A stretch of 64,000 bases of DNA from Hypericum androsaemum (lineage: Eukaryota; Streptophyta; Magnoliopsida; Malpighiales; Hypericaceae), in NCBI GenBank assembly GCA_963995505.1, contig OZ023182.1, forward strand, positions 8,114,707 to 8,178,706, given 5' to 3'. A program made the position numbers and the translations under genes. The notes beneath the pieces were generated by a model. The model did not search any database and was not told where the DNA came from. It saw nothing but the letters and a program-made list of their open reading frames with translations. Of this stretch, positions 34,350 to 45,640 are shown in pieces; the stretch's first letter is position 1; each line of letters starts with the position of its first letter.

Positions 34350-35560
34350 TTATTCTCTATTAGTCATATAATTGGATAGGTCTTCAATGCGTGCAGTAGA
34401 GAACTGAAAAGCTTCTTCGTCGTCTTCTTCTTCTTCTCCATTTCTTCTTCTTGTAGGTCTATCATTAAAAAAATTTGTCAGATCATAATAGTGAATGTAT
34501 GTGTCTTGTTCATTCTCTACTATCATATCGTGCATGATGATACAAGCCATCATAATTCTTCCCATTAAGACATTGTCCCAAACAAGACATAGGCGTCGAA
34601 GAAATGCAAAACGAGTTTGTAGAACTCCAAATGCTCGCTCGACATCTTTTCTAACAGCCTCTTGATGTTCAGCGAACAACTTGTGCTTTCAGAATTGTAG
34701 AGATTTAATCGACTTGACAAATACAGCCTGTGAAAGATATATCCCATCAGTGAGATAATATACTATATCATTTTCGCGACCGTTCATGATGTAACTCACC
34801 TTTGGTGCTCGGTCTTCCAAAATATTACTAAAAACTGGAGACCGATAGAGTACATTAATATCATTGCATGTACCTGGTGTTCCAAAGAAAGTATGTCATA
34901 TCCATAAGTCATGTGATGCAACAGCTTCCAAAATGATTGTTGGCTTTCCACTTCTTCTTGCATATTGCCCAGCCCATGCAGTAGGACAATTTTTCCATTC
35001 CCAGTGCATGCAGTCGATACTACCAATCATGCCCGAAAATCCACGTTCTTCCCCAACATGGAGTAGCCTTGCCAAATCTTGTTCATTGGGCCTTCTCAAG
35101 TATTGGGCCCCGAAGCAAGAGATGACACCTTTTACAAAATTCATGAGAGAGATCTGTGTCACAGTTTGACTCATTCGCAAATATTCATCAACGGCATCGG
35201 TTGATGTCCCATAAGCTAACACCTTTATAGCTCCAATACATTTCTGCAATTGTTAATGATCTTTGCATGCGGAATCTATGCCGAAAGATCTCAGGTGTAT
35301 ATGTTGGATTGTTGACAAAATAGTCGGCCATCAAGCGCTCCTGGCCAACTTCGTGTTCTCTATCAATATATCATCTTCGCTCTCTAGGAATTTGATCTTC
35401 CACGACCTGATTAGGATTGATTGTGATCATATCCTCGATTATGCGATCAATTTGTTGATTCTGTTGACTGACTCGTGCTTCCCATTCATCAAATTTGATA
35501 AAATTGGAAGTACCAGAACTTGAATCTAAATCAACTGATGTGTCTTCACTGAGAGATATT
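34350..35560 (-). pseudogene. PIF/Harbinger transposase, decayed
   Basis: Broken minus-strand frames encode a plant Harbinger (DDE_Tnp_4) transposase. An N-terminal piece reads YFVNNPTYTPEIFRHRFRM (35340-35270). The core follows (35249-34896): CIGAIKVLAYGTSTDAVDEY, then GFSGMIGSIDCMHWEWKNCP with the first catalytic Asp. The second Asp lies in YLTDGIYLS (about 34,760). The third residue, Glu, is in KDVERAFGVLQTRFAFLRRL (34,660-34,610), and the ORF ends at 34350. The DDE triad can still be read, but an in-frame TGA (about 34,688), frameshifts and a deletion after RFRMQRSL break the gene. It cannot make a full protein. Confidence 0.88.
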
Positions 35561-35689
35561 TGTGAAGTGAGGTGGGTAAACTATATTGGGTATGAATAAT
35601 GTTGAGAGAAAAAAAGAGAGTAAAAAGATGTGAAGGATGTGAGTGATATTGGATATGTTAAGTTTGATACAAATCCAACAATATATAAC

Positions 35690-35960
35690 ATGTGAAGGAA
35701 AGTGAAAAAGCCAAAGTTAAAATGACAACTCTTTTGACTACGGGACAAGTAGCATATGAAGGAACCAATGTTGAATTGACAATTTTTTTGACTACGGGAC
35801 AAGTAGCATATGAAGGAAAGTAAAAAAGCCAAAGTTAAAATGATAACTATTTTGACTACGGGACAAGTAGCATGTGAAGGATAGTGAAAAGGTCAAAGTT
35901 GAAATGACAACTCTTTTAACTACGGGACAAGTAGCATGTGAAGGAAAGTGAAAAAGTCGC
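35690..35960. repeat. About 63-bp tandem repeat, four copies
   Basis: Four imperfect units are present, each with ACTACGGGACAAGTAGCAT, then GTGAAGGAAAGTGAAAA and CAAAGTTAAAATGACAACT. They lie between the two Harbinger genes. The array ends in a G/C-rich stretch (35963-36000) unlike its surroundings. Confidence 0.85.
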
Positions 35961-36227
35961 TACGACGGGGGGGTCCCGGGGGGCGCCAGCCCCCTCTGGG
36001 CTGTGATGACCTGAAAATAAATTAAAAATCTTACAAGATATCAACTAAAATGACATAAATTAAAATTACATGAAAATAAACTCATCACTTTCCAAACACA
36101 ACTGATGTTAGATAGCGTTTTATCTCTTCATCTTCTGGTAATAAGTGATCTTCCCCCAACAATGTATTCAACATGAGTTGATTCATCTGCATAGTCTTTC
36201 TTTCTGCCCTTTTTTGCTCTAGCTCGA

Positions 36228-36257
36228 GTTTATTTTATTTTATTTTATTTTATTTTG
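36228..36257. repeat. TTTTA microsatellite
   Basis: Several perfect repeats of a TTTTA/ATTTT pentamer occur near the 3' end of the Harbinger ORF1-like frame. Confidence 0.9.
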
Positions 36258-37178
36258 TTCTCCAGCTCGATTCGATCCCTTCCATATTTGCTCATTATTT
36301 CAACTTTATTGTCTCTAGAGAGTCTTAATGCACGAATTTCTGCAGCAAAATCATTAGTTGATGAAGATTGTGATGCCTTACCTTTTCCTTTCTTTTTCTT
36401 TGCAGTATCTCTACCTATGGGACGAGACATTATTGAAGATCCGCTCAATGGAGTTTCTAGGTGGGAGAGAATTGTATACTCCCCATCTTCAGTAGTCCTT
36501 GATCCTTTTGAGCTGCCACCACTTTCTTCATTATCCTCTTCATTCTCGGACCGAAAATGTATTGAATCATGACCTAGTTTTAACTCCCATTTTAGATATT
36601 TACTCATAACTTTATTAAATACAAACAAGTCATTAAACTTACTGCCACCCGCTTCATAAATTGTGTGAGCTTCTTCTTCGACATCTTTCATGCTCATTCT
36701 ACTGTTTTTTCAACCATATGCTTCCCGGTAAGCAGCAACCCACTTGCTTGTATTTTTACTAAGTCGTTTATGACAACCTTTGATTGCAGGCACATTTCTT
36801 TTGCGATCTCTTCCGGATTCTCTGCTCGAGCTTTATTGTACAAATTTTTCACTCGTTCCTACAACGAGGCAACCTTTTAATTTTTCCACATATGTTATCT
36901 TCACTAACAAAATACCAGGATGACATTGGGGCCATATCTTCTTTCACAGACCAGCTTTGATTTTTTGCCCCCTTTTCAGAATTTGGGTTTGCTTGCTGAA
37001 CATCTTCGAACAAATTTTGTGAGATGTTTTGTGAGGTTTGATATTCATAGATTAGAATTTGAGAGAGATTCGGCAAAAATTGGGAGTTTTTATAATAATC
37101 AGAATTGGGAAAAGTTGGAGAACTAAAATAAGATTGAAATGGTGGATAATTTGGGAAGTTAGGATTATTCGGATCCAT
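36245..37178 (-). pseudogene. Harbinger accessory ORF1-like (Myb/SANT type), decayed
   Basis: Minus-strand frames read MDPNNPNFPNYPPFQSYF (from 37178), then a damaged middle with SKWVAAYREAYG, then DVEEEAHTIYEAGGSKFNDL, KGSRTTEDGEY and KKKKGKGKASQSSS, with a helical tail EIRALRLSRDN. This resembles the plant ORF1 partner of PIF/Harbinger transposases, often annotated as glutathione S-transferase T3-like or NAM-associated. At least one frameshift and one stop lie between the 37178-36849 and 36697-36245 segments. Together with the transposase 1 kb away it represents one dead Harbinger element. Its termini could not be fixed. Confidence 0.75.
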
Positions 37179-37318
37179 AATAGAAATAATATAACTAAGC
37201 AATACAAAGAGATTATATAAGCAATAGAAAGGAGAGAAGTTTAGATTGTGTATCAAAATATGTCAATATTGGGCTCTATTTATAAAGAATTGAAAATTAT
37301 TAATTTTCATATTTTTAA

Positions 37319-38094
37319 GAGAAAAGTCCACTTTAGTACCCTGTGGTATCGACCAAAATCACTTTAGTACCCTGTGGTAAAAAACTGATCAATCGAGTCA
37401 TACTTATTCTAATTAACATCAAAAAGGGCCTCGGGCAGCTGCCCAGAGCTGCCCGAACCTACCCGAACCCTGCCCGGGCTACGTGGCCAGCCACGTCACC
37501 AATTTTTGATGACGTGGCACCACGTGGATATCCATCTCCTTCCCCCCTCCTCCTCCTCCTCCTCCTCCTCCTCCGCGTCCGCGTCCTCCTCCTCCTCCTC
37601 CCCTCCTCCTCCTCCTCCTCCTCCGCGTCCTCCTCCTCCTCCTCCCCTCCTCCTCCTCCTCCTCTGCGTCCTCCGCGTCCTCCTCCTCCTCCCCTCCTCC
37701 TCCTCCTCCTCCTCCGCGTCCTCTGCATCCTCCTCCTCCTCCTCCCCTCCTCCTCCTCCTCCTCCTCCTCCGCGTCCTCCTCCTCCTCCGCGTCCTCCTC
37801 CCCTCCTCCTCCTCCTCCTCCTCCTCCTCCTCCCCGCGTCCTCTTCCTCCTCCTCCTCCTCCCTGCCTCCTCCTCCTCCTCCTCTCCACGTGGCGCCACG
37901 TCATCAAAAATTGGTGACGTGGCTGGCCACGTAGCCCGGGCAGGGTTCGGGTAGGTTCAGGCAGCTCCAGGCAGCTGCCCGAGGCTCTTTTTGATGTTAA
38001 TTGGAATAAGTATGACTCGATTGATCGATTTTTTACCACAGGGTACTAAAGTGATTTTGGTCGATACCACAGGGTACTAAAGTGGACTTTTTCC
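37319..38094. mobile_element. Foldback element with TCC-repeat core (copy 2)
   Basis: The element is 776 bp and closely related to 31973-32840: same outer ends (AAAGTCCACTTTAGTACC), same inner blocks (GGGCAGCTGCCC, GGCCAGCCACGTCACC, CCACGTGG) and a core of TCC/CTC repeats (about 37541-37885), about 90 bp shorter than in copy 1. It is flanked by a different 9-bp direct repeat, TATTTTTAA (37310-37318 and 38095-38103), so it is an independent insertion. It encodes no protein. Confidence 0.93.
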
Positions 38095-38103
38095 TATTTT
38101 TAA

Positions 38104-38500
38104 TTTTAATTTTTATCAAAAGATAATATTAATTATGATAACCAAATAAATAATATCCACTAGTATCTATTTCAACGAATTATATTTTGCCACGTGTCAT
38201 TAGGATTGGATTAAGAAAAAAATATTTTTGATTTTTTGAATTATATCCACTTTTTCCTTTTTTTTTTAAATTTTCGAACAGTTCGTACCAGACTTCTGCT
38301 TGGGCTCCAATTGGTTATAAGCAGTAATCTACAAGTTGTTGTGGGCCATAACTCAGATGGGCCATCCTTCAAAAACGAAAAAGAATTCATATCATCTCTT
38401 ACTCGATCTGAATTGTTATGATATTAACCGAAAAAACTGAATTCCTAGAATGTCATGTCTTAAACACTAGCTTGGCTTTTCTGTCGCCACTCAGGAAGAA
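38104..38500. other. Intergenic
   Basis: AT-rich DNA. I see nothing I can support as a gene. Confidence 0.5.
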
Positions 38501-38835
38501 TCAAAACAATATATGCCAATAACACCCATCAACATGCAAGCCATAAGTTATCATGTTTGGAGTAACAATCATCATCATGATCATGTAATAGCGAACAGAG
38601 CACAGCAACGAACTCTGACGCTTTCTGTTCGAAATGACATCAACCTCATTGTCTGAGAGCGGGACGCCACAAACCTTCAATTGCACGGAAACTGAATCAC
38701 AAGTATATTCAAGAGAAGGCGGAGGACCGTTAACCAGTCGGAAAATGGCGGACTTAGGATCGGGATCGAGGGAGTAGTAGAGGAGGCCGAGGCCGGACCC
38801 CAGGGCGACGGCTGGTGGAGGAGCGGGATTTCCTA
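38501..38835 (-). pseudogene. Unrecognised coding-like fragment
   Basis: A minus-strand frame is open for about 111 codons after a possible TTTAG acceptor at about 38,837. It reads NPAPPPAVALGSGLGLLYYS, DPDPKSAIFRLVNGPPPSL, EYTCDSVSVQLKVCGVPLSD and so on, then NRKRQSSLLCSVRYYMIMM with a hydrophobic end. Composition and codon use look protein-coding, unlike the surroundings. I see no start codon and no upstream exon and do not recognise the family. It may be a gene fragment carried by a transposon or the last exon of a decayed gene. Confidence 0.35.
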
Positions 38836-40247
38836 AAGTTGGTTATGGCTCGTATTTTTTTCGTGTTTGGATTGGAGCAAAGATATTAAAACGACCAAGC
38901 GTCCAAATCCCGTGACAACAAAATTTTAGTTAAAAAAAAAAGTGGGGCGGTCGAATCTGTTTCGGATGTGGATGACGGGCTCGCCGGATTCGTTATAAGA
39001 TTTGGGCCGGGCCAAGCTACTTTTGGTAGAGGTTGCTTGGACCAGCCCAAAAAGAAATCCACCTCTAGTGAGCCCAAATTAGATGAGTTTTTGGCAAATT
39101 AGGGTTACCAAAAATATAAAGCTAAATTTAGTAGTTTCCTGTTTTAACACATCACTATTTAATTTAAAATTTTTGTATCATGTGATAAAGTATTATTTCA
39201 CTGACAACAAGTGACACCCGGTAATCTCAGTTATTTGAACTATCTTGTATGTCATATTACATTATCAATTATCTATATGTCTTATCACACCATTAATCTT
39301 ATCAATTTTATGGTCGATCCCATCCCCGAGTCTAAATTCGAATTCAAATGCTAATAATCTGTGCATTTATCCGGTTCACTCGAAGACAAACTACCGGAAT
39401 TTCACAGTTTGAGTGGTACAAGTAGCCTCAACCTTATCCTAGCATTATAATTGGTTGGGGACATTATGCTATTGTCACCAAAAGATGGGCAGTTGAGTTC
39501 ACATGCTTGGCCATGAACGGCGCTCTTATCCACAATTCTTATATCAGGGTTTCACATGTCTACGCCTCCAGCAACCAATTAAATTCTCTCTTTTCAGTTT
39601 CAATATATACCGGTACGATCGGACTCCAGGGCCACATGTCCCCTGACCCCTCCCACCATTTATTTGATTTTTACTGAGCCAGATGCATTTCCCCGCCCCC
39701 TCATCACCTACCTTCGCATCCAACCAAAAATGGACGTTCATGACCGTTGTCTTTTCTTAAAAAGTATGGAAATTTTCATTTTAGTGTAAGGTAGTTTGCG
39801 CGCCTTTTTTTCCCTTAAGGTGCTATTTATTTTAAAACGCATCAATCAAACAAGTGCTTAAGATTTGACGTTTTGACATTTTAGTGATCCAAACAGTCTC
39901 CTGCTATCTGGACATCAAACTTTTTCATTAATTTTTCAATATTGTTGATCATATTGACGTGATCAACAATTTTTAACAGAGTTCTTGACATGCCACCTTT
40001 GTCCACGCGGTTGTTGATGACTCTGCTTACTTTGTTTGGATTTTTAGGTTCATCCGATGACTTTTTTCTTTTTTTGGAATATTGAAAAGTAACTAAGGTA
40101 TGCCTAGTTAAAATTTTGAAATGCCACATCAACAACAACATGGGCAAAGATGTGAGTCCACGTGGCAATCCAGGTTGACGTGGCACACTAGGTGGCCGTG
40201 GCAGCAGTGGAAAGGCTGCATGAAACACTAAAGTGTTAAAACGCTAA
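38836..40247. other. Intergenic, AT-rich
   Basis: Mixed AT-rich sequence with short open frames (for example 38886-39077 and 39881-40228, minus) that match nothing I know. No element ends were found. Confidence 0.45.
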
Positions 40248-40255
40248 ACCTCAAA

Positions 40256-41218
40256 TAGGGATGTCAATTAGACCCTTACCCTGAGGGTCTACCCTGATCC
40301 AGATCCGAAAGGTCCAATACTCGTTGACTTTGACCGGGTCTAGACCCTGATCTTGCCCAGATCCTGATATTTTAAAAAGATAAAGGCATGGATATGGATC
40401 TATAGGATCCTGTCCTGATCCTAACCGAATTTTTTAAATTAATATTAAAATAATATATATTAATTATTAGACATACCAAATTCTCAATTTTTTAGTAGGT
40501 AAATATTCTTTATTAAAACAAAAATTCAAAACAGAGCAAGCGAAAAAAGAAAGACAAGATACAGGAGCTCGATATTTATATCGGTTACAACCCCACCCCC
40601 GACCAAAATATTCCCTCAACCTCAGAGGTGAAGAAGAGAAACCTATAAATTCTTGTAGACAATCAAGAAAGTGAGCAGCGATTGATTGTGAATGATCGAG
40701 ACATCCGTCCAAAAGATCCACTATTGGGCATGAAAGAGCACATAATTCAGGAGAAGCTCATTATCGCACCTTGCCTCATTTAAGATAATACAATTACGAA
40801 GCAACAACAGGCCCCAAGTAATAGCAGTGAAAATCACAAATCAAATTCTCAATTTTAACTTACCCAACTTCAACTTTTATTGATTTGCTTGTTTGATTTT
40901 TTTTGTGTTGATTTGTTTAATGAATGAAAATGTCCCACTGCTATTTGAAAATTATCAAAAAATAATTTGATTTTTTAATTAAATATTTTATTTAAAAAAT
41001 ATGGACCCGCAGGTCGCCCAAATCCTGTTCGATTTTTTAGGACCCAGATCCTGTCTGAATCCTTATTTTTAAAGAGGATAAGGATAAGGATCTGGATCGA
41101 CTATTTAAAAAGAGGGTAAGAATCTGGGTCCTATGGATCCTACTCGGATCCTGTCCATTGTCATTCAAAGATCTGGATCTTATGGATCCTACCCGGATTC
41201 TGCCCATTGTCATCCTTA
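40256..41218. mobile_element. hAT-like element with nested LINE insert
   Basis: The element is 963 bp including an insert. The ends TAGGGATGTCAAT (40256) and ATTGTCATCCTTA (to 41218) are inverted, with hAT-like termini. The flanking 8-mers acctcaaa (40248-40255) and ccctcaaa (41219-41226) agree at 7 of 8. Near both ends are many GATCC/GGATC and GATCTGGATC-type subterminal repeats, a transposase-binding pattern common in hAT elements. There is no transposase. It is interrupted by a LINE piece (40492-40841). Confidence 0.85.
40492..40841 (-). mobile_element. 5'-truncated LINE inserted in the hAT-like element
   Basis: This 350-bp piece is bounded by a perfect 15-bp direct repeat CAAATTCTCAATTTT (40477-40491 and 40842-40856), a typical LINE target duplication. 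Read on the minus strand it ends TTTGTTTTAATAAAGAATAT and TTTACCTACTAAAAAA, like a LINE 3' end with a short A-rich tail. A frame at 40721-40467 (MDLLDGCLDHSQSIAAHFLD) may be a decayed ORF2 C-terminus. It inserted after the hAT-like element. Confidence 0.85.
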
Positions 41219-41226
41219 CCCTCAAA

Positions 41227-43948
41227 CAAGTGTTTGATGTGTTTTAAACCAAATAACACCCAAGTTAAACATGATCAAAACCGGGAACTTTTCCCTAAAA
41301 ATAACTATTACAAATTGTCGAGATTGTCGCATTAGTAAGTGGAACGTCGATAGACTTAGTTTATTAGTGCTGGAGTCAGATACCTTTATGATATTTACTT
41401 TCATTAAGCCATTACTACTACCAATTGGAGTTTCAAGTAGCAAGTGGTTTTGATTAATCTTTTAGGCAATGTACTTTTATTACTGCTTTAAGCAATGTCA
41501 GAGTTTGAGGAAACAAACACTACTTAATAAGTTATATTTGTTTATCTGGCACAAATATTATAAGAGCCGGTGACTCTTAGACCAAAAATTAATTTATATA
41601 GTGCTTCGCCTTCAATAAAACGACGGAACAATCTAGTAGGTGGACCTTCGTAAATGGCTCCCTATATTCTATATTAAAAGAGAGGATTATTAGGTAACCC
41701 AACCATTAAGACTCGACTTAAGACTTAAGATTTCCGGTTTATTCTGGAAGGTGAAACTACCAAGCACCAACTAATGAACCAACGGGGCCCGTCATTGTTT
41801 GAACTTTGAAGATTAGAAAACCCATTCACACGCACAGGCCACGCCCACCCATATCTTGCCAACCCGGTAACGAGGGTGTGGCCCCGAGATGGCGAAATTC
41901 CTTTTAACGCGCAAAATGTTGTCCCACTACCATCTATTCCAAACTATTTTTGTTGCCCATTGATAGTATAATTTACTCGAATTTGATTAGTCGACAAATT
42001 GATTTTACAACCGGCTGATTTTGATGAAAAAAATAAAGATATAATTTAGTATATGGATATTTCATTAATTTGTAAAAGATATTACATAATTCACTTCTCT
42101 TTATTAAAATTTGTTCATATGTCAAAATCTTTCTTCTTATATATCTTGTCACAATCATATATTGTGCTCATTAATCTAAATTTGAGTCGAATAAATTTTT
42201 TAATTATAACAAAATTCTCTTCACAAATATTTATATCGATATCAAATCAATTGATGGCGCACCATGTGAATCCACATCACTACATGCGCTGCCCACGGAA
42301 AATGTTGGATACCAGTTTGATACCCAATAAATGGTGTTGACTTTACAACTGCTTTGAGCGCGAAGGCAAGGAAGAAAGGGGAGGAAGGCACCCCTCCTTT
42401 AAATCTTGCGACCCAAGATTCTTATATCATTCGAGAGACAATTTTTAATAAAAATTAATGGTCTAAACAAAATATTTTTGGTGAAGATGATTTTTATGTT
42501 ATTTTCGCTCAATCCAAAACTTTTTTATTGTCGTATTTTAATGGTTTTTGAGGGGTAGTATTTTAATGTTGATGCTCCTCGAAACCTACTCAATTGACCA
42601 GCTCCAATTTGAATAGGGAGTAGTCTGATTCCCCACGATCGCCAAATTTCAAGTTTGAACTTTTCTCGTTCCAACGCAAGAAAAAAAGAGCTAATGGGGC
42701 CAATTGACTTTCTCTAGCTAATCAATTATTTCATGACATTTTAGCCGGCTAATTACCTTATGTATGCCACTCTTAAAAAATTAAAATTCTATTTATTTTA
42801 TTTTCTCCGCCTCAAAGTTATCAATTATTTTCGTTTTTATACTTTTATTTCCTTGATTGTGGGAATATTGGACCTAGAAGAATCCCAGCTGCCACCTCCT
42901 AAGTCCAAGTCCGCCGAACAAGTACAAGGTCCCGATGGTCCAGCATAGAGATTACTCCGCCGTCTACATTTCGCTGGCCACGAGTAATATCCCCCCTTGC
43001 TCTTTAAAATATTATTCCAAGTCCCATCGGTACTTCTTTTTGTTTTCCGTCCAATTTAATCGATAATGACTTTTTCTAAGGGGTAGATAATTAATTATTA
43101 ATTGGTTTTACTTGTCTAAGTAGTGTATTCATTTTTATGTCCAGTTCTGTATTTTCACCAGTCAAAAAGTGTTAATTCCCTTTAAGCGTGGTCCCTGGGC
43201 AACCAGAAATTTCCATATCCAAAAGACAAGTTCCCAAGCAATATTACGATGCCTGCAAAAAACTAAAGGGAAACGAAATAGAAAATTAATAAGAAAAGGA
43301 AACGTATTAGTACAGCAAAGGAAAGTAAATTATTGAAAATAAAACTTACTTTAGAAAGAAAAACAAACGAAATAAATAAAAGAAAGAAAATAGTACCTTC
43401 AACCTCTTACCAAAGAATACGCAACGGATGACCGCAATAACGACAGCGAACGAAACGGACGACGACGGGGAAGACGGAAAATGGACGACGGCAAACGGAT
43501 GAACTGGACGGATCCATCAACAACGGTGACGGAGATGAGGAACAGCCATCAAACGGATGAGACAATCTCCTTGAGATTGGATTGCAGTGAGCCAATGTTA
43601 CGATCCTTTCATTTTAGTTCCGATTAAGTCCTTTTTGGTGAGCGATTATTACTAAAAAACCCGAAAATTCGCCTTCCATAGCAAATTGCATTATGTACAC
43701 AATAGCAACGATTCTTGATGTTCAATAAAACACATCTAGGGTTTCACGGGTGCCTCCTCCGAAGTACACAAAACTTTGTTCCCGGTCGACTCGGCCACCG
43801 ACTCGCTCGAACTCGCTCCGAGTTGACTCAGCCTCCGGATCTCGCCCGTGCCGTCGAGGCAGGTCGCGTCTCTCTACTGCCGGAGCCTATGATCAGAAGG
43901 GGAGAGGAAAGCAGAGGGATTACCAAACCTGTACCTAACCCCAGCCGT
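41227..43948. other. Gene-poor intergenic DNA
   Basis: AT-rich DNA. A segment at about 42430-42545 resembles 57045-57160. The last kilobase becomes richer in GC toward the serine-rich gene, whose 3' UTR it should contain. The long plus-strand frame at 43715-44389 is antisense to that gene. Confidence 0.45.
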
Positions 43949-44569
43949 TCAAGAGTCGCCGGCCCGGGACATAACGGAGAGCCGGCTCGGCCGAGTCTGG
44001 TAATCGGCGCGGCGGCGCTGCTGGTGAGCGCACGGGCGGATCAGCGCGGTCAACGCTCTCTTGACCCATTCTCCTTCGACTCCGCCGATTCTGACGACCG
44101 AGTTCTTCATCGCGGATCTCATCAAGTTGAGGCGGTTGGGAGTGTACGACACCGTCTGGCTGTGCGCCTGCTGCTGTTTGTGGAGGCTACAGCGGAACGA
44201 GCCCCGGTGGGAGGTCGGCGAGCACATACACGTCTTCTTGGGAGACGACACCGGACTGTGGCGGTTGTGGTGGCCATTCTGCTTGGTCACGGAGATGGAG
44301 CGGCTGGGAGAGGTCGATCTGTCGAGGGAGAAACTGAAAGTGGTGGAGGAATGAGGAGGGGACGAACAGAGGTTGACTCGCGTCGGTGAGCTGGATCGCT
44401 TGTGGTGGCTGTTGGTGAAGAACGGCGACGAGAAGCTGAAGCTTGTCGACGTGGCAAATGATGACGAGGACGAGCCGGAGGTTGCGGCTGGAGAGTGGAA
44501 TCGGCCGCCGGGGGAGAGTGAGCGGAGGACAGGAGCGTTGGTTCTTCTTTCGGATGTTGAGATTCCCAT
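43949..44569 (-). CDS. Serine-rich protein-like, plant-specific
   Basis: A single exon of 621 nt encodes 206 aa. I chose the ATG at 44569 (MGISTSERRTNAPVL); the frame upstream has no other ATG. The N-terminal half is dominated by Ser (SGSSSSSFATSTSFSFSSPF). The conserved part follows: SSPTRVNL, RSISVTK, TCMCSPTSHRGSFRCSLHK, then RSAMKNSVVRIGGVEGEWVKRAL, LIRP, QQRRRADYQTRPSRLSVMS. I recognise this as the plant 'serine-rich protein-like' family, several small intronless genes in Arabidopsis with no established biochemical role. The Cys-x-Cys...Cys block suggests a small metal- or redox-sensitive motif (inference). A TATATA box lies 47 bases upstream, supporting this start and a short leader. 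Confidence 0.85.
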   Translation of the reverse strand: MGISTSERRTNAPVLRSLSPGGRFHSPAATSGSSSSSFATSTSFSFSSPFFTNSHHKRSSSPTRVNLCSSPPHSSTTFSFSLDRSTSPSRSISVTKQNGHHNRHSPVSSPKKTCMCSPTSHRGSFRCSLHKQQQAHSQTVSYTPNRLNLMRSAMKNSVVRIGGVEGEWVKRALTALIRPCAHQQRRRADYQTRPSRLSVMSRAGDS

Positions 44570-44615
44570 TTTGGAGGTTGAAGGGAGAGAGGGGTATTTC
44601 TGGGATTTCACCTCC

Positions 44616-44621
44616 TATATA
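44616..44621 (-). promoter_or_regulatory. TATA box of serine-rich protein gene
   Basis: CTATATAGG on either strand, 47 bases upstream of the ATG at 44569, implies a leader of about 15-20 nt. Confidence 0.6.
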
Positions 44622-44624
44622 GGG

Positions 44625-45260
44625 GATTTGTGTGTTTGGTTTGGCAAACCTAACGAGTCTCGAAGGGTCGATTTATAGATCCGGGCCGCAAGGGCAGGAC
44701 ATGGTAAATAACACCTTAAGTTGAGGGCGTTTATGTTAAGTTCATCGGTTCTTAACCCTGGTTAGGGTTAGCGTTTAACCAGGGTATAGGACGTGCGCGG
44801 GGTTTTGTTGGTGATCCAACGGCTGGATGGCCGTTAAAAGGAAAGGGGCCGTTTGCCAAAGGACAAACTAATATTCCCGGGCAGCTGGGGAGGGTGCCAC
44901 GTGTGTGGTTTCGGGTAAGCGGGCAGCCTGGTGTCCGAGGATGAAGGTGGTCTCGGAGTTGCGAGCAATTACAAGGTGCCACTGCCTAGGTCTTTCCTTT
45001 CGGGCCGTATCTGAATTCCTGGCCTCTATTCGATGTAACCAATGTGGGCCATCTGGCCTATCTTCTTTCTATTGGCTTCTGGTGGATATCGTGTATTTTC
45101 CAGCATTAAAAAAATTCGGTGAGGGTCCAATCGAGTTTGGTTATGTGGCGCCATTTTCGTTGTTGTCTGGGTCTTACAAGGACGATAAATCTTACCGACA
45201 TTATTCGAACATAATTTATTAATTAAAATTAAAATCAGTTGAAATTTTGAGTTATGAAAT
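44625..45260. other. Promoter region of serine-rich gene and intergenic
   Basis: Moderately GC-rich DNA upstream of the TATA box, without element ends or genes that I can support. Confidence 0.45.
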
Positions 45261-45640
45261 TATTTTTTTTGGTAAGTAAATTTTCATTATAGAAGAATAA
45301 TATTTACAAGAAAGAACCGTGACATGACCAAAATAGTATAGAATTACAAGAAAAATTATACTAAGTTAGTCCCGTCCGATTTGATAAATATCAAAAGCTC
45401 CTGATTACAAATGCTTTTGGTCGCCCCTGACCAAAATAACCAGTCTCTTGCTTGGCGTAGGATGTTGTTAATCAAGAGATCAAAATCTAGCATTTTACCA
45501 TCGAAAACTAAGCTGTTCCGATGTCTCCAAATTCCCCAAGCAATTGATCCAAAGAATGCATTGCACACATTCCTCATCATATCTCCACGTACCAAACTCA
45601 TCCAAGAGGAGTATACATCCACCAAATTATCTTCCTAGTT
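45261..45640 (-). mobile_element. 5'-truncated LINE fragment
   Basis: The minus strand encodes a C-terminal zf-RVT/ORF2 piece (45625-45356): FFGSIAWGIWRHRNSLVFDG, LLINNILRQARDWLFWSG. A 3' tail follows, ending CTTACCAAAAAAAATAAT at about 45,265. The A-rich 3' end and this protein match plant LINE 3' ends. A clear target duplication was not found. Confidence 0.75.

Noticed and set aside
43715..44389. 224-codon plus-strand frame
   Set aside because: Antisense to the serine-rich protein gene, whose minus-strand translation is clearly conserved.
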